This document shows, in pieces, positions 63,402-64,000 of a stretch of 64,000 bases of DNA. Position 1 is the first letter of the stretch; every line of letters begins with the position of its first letter. Below the pieces are notes generated by a model. It was not told the origin of the DNA. It saw only the letters and a program-made list of their open reading frames with translations, and did no database searches. The DNA lies in assembly GCF_030035675.1 (NCBI RefSeq), contig NC_084495.1:12307001-12371000 (forward strand), read 5' to 3'. This DNA comes from Rhineura floridana (lineage: Eukaryota > Chordata > Lepidosauria > Squamata > Rhineuridae). Made by a program: the position numbers and the translations under genes.

Positions 63402-63517
63402 CAGAGCTTGGAAAAGTTACTTTTTAAAACTATAATTCCCATCAGCCCCAGCCAGCATAGCCACTGGATTGGGCTGATAGGAGTTGTAGTTCAAAAAAGT
63501 AACTTTTCCAAGCTCTG
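63402..63517. mobile_element. 116-bp foldback hAT MITE with exact 8-bp target duplication
   Basis: CAGAGCTTGGAAAAGTTACT and its complement as ends. GTAAAATC is duplicated exactly at 63394-63401 and 63518-63525. Sister of 21807-21921. Confidence 0.96.
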
Positions 63518-63525
63518 GTAAAATC

Positions 63526-64000
63526 TCTAACCTGGTGTTCTTGTCTTACAGAGGTAAAGTTGGTGGGATGGAATAGTTTAAGACTGGAAAGACAGCTATA
63601 TTTGCATCCCAACTCCTCCCCCCCAAAAAAAGTTAGGAAGGATGTCTAATGAATGGAATATCAGCCTTTTCCCAGAATCCTAGATGCGTAATTGGAATCT
63701 CTAACTGGAATAATACTGCCCCCTCAACAGATCCAAATCATTTATTTTCTAAAACGGACTCTCCACCGTCCCAGGCTTTCTCCAGCCATTAGCATGAGGT
63801 CTTAATAGGGATCATTAGCTGAGGCTTGCAAGATTCATTAGAGAACATGCAGCTGGTGGCATGGAAACACTTATCTCAAGATAGTATGGAAAATTAGGTC
63901 CAGTACCAGGCACTGTGTGTTAACACATAGTGTGAGCAAACATCGAGTAAATGGAAAAGCCCAGCACTTAGTCACCAACCTTTATACGTGAAATGCAAAT
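63526..64000. other. No feature recognised
   Basis: No exon or repeat recognised up to the window end. Confidence 0.35.

Overview
The window is genomic DNA of a squamate reptile, most likely a lizard. The genes are intron-split with GT/AG splice sites, and the intervening DNA is packed with CR1, L2 and RTE/BovB LINEs, tRNA- and 5S-derived SINEs sharing a BovB-like tail, and hAT-type MITEs. Species cannot be fixed from the sequence.

Three host genes are visible, in the arrangement known from human Xq22.3 (VSIG1, PSMD10, ATG4A). (1) ATG4A: only the first coding bases (7111-7102, minus strand); the rest lies left of the window. (2) PSMD10 (gankyrin, proteasome assembly chaperone): complete, plus strand, five exons, 7552-14225, 227 residues. 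It is divergent from ATG4A across a 440-bp GC-rich shared promoter with ZNF143-like, CCAAT, Sp1-like and NRF1-like elements. (3) VSIG1 (two-Ig-domain CTX-family membrane protein): complete, minus strand, 60685 down to 18847, seven constitutive exons (333 residues) plus a 99-base in-frame cassette exon inside the V domain. It faces PSMD10 tail to tail. Exon phases close exactly for all reading frames.

Layout: 1-7100 is ATG4A intron 1 DNA with L2, CR1 and SINE copies. 7.1-15.2 kb is the divergent promoter and PSMD10. 15.2-18.8 kb is the intergenic region between the two 3' ends. 18.8-60.7 kb is VSIG1 with large repeat-filled introns. 60.7-64 kb is upstream of VSIG1 and shows no gene.

The notable mobile DNA sits in VSIG1 introns. 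A roughly 2-kb ORF1-only poly(A) retrotransposon with a 15-18 bp target duplication and an open 225-codon frame lies 48 bp from VSIG1 exon 3. A young, nearly complete CR1 LINE (ORF1 esterase, ORF2 endonuclease/RT with one frameshift) has an odd 5' end: a same-strand CR1 ORF2 piece is fused to a repeated TATA-bearing leader. A family of about 390-440 bp hAT-like elements ends in TAGGGATG/CATCCCTA, with 8-bp target duplications. Several other MITEs carry exact 8-bp duplications. Repeat family names rest on memory of consensus sequences, and many repeat borders are approximate.
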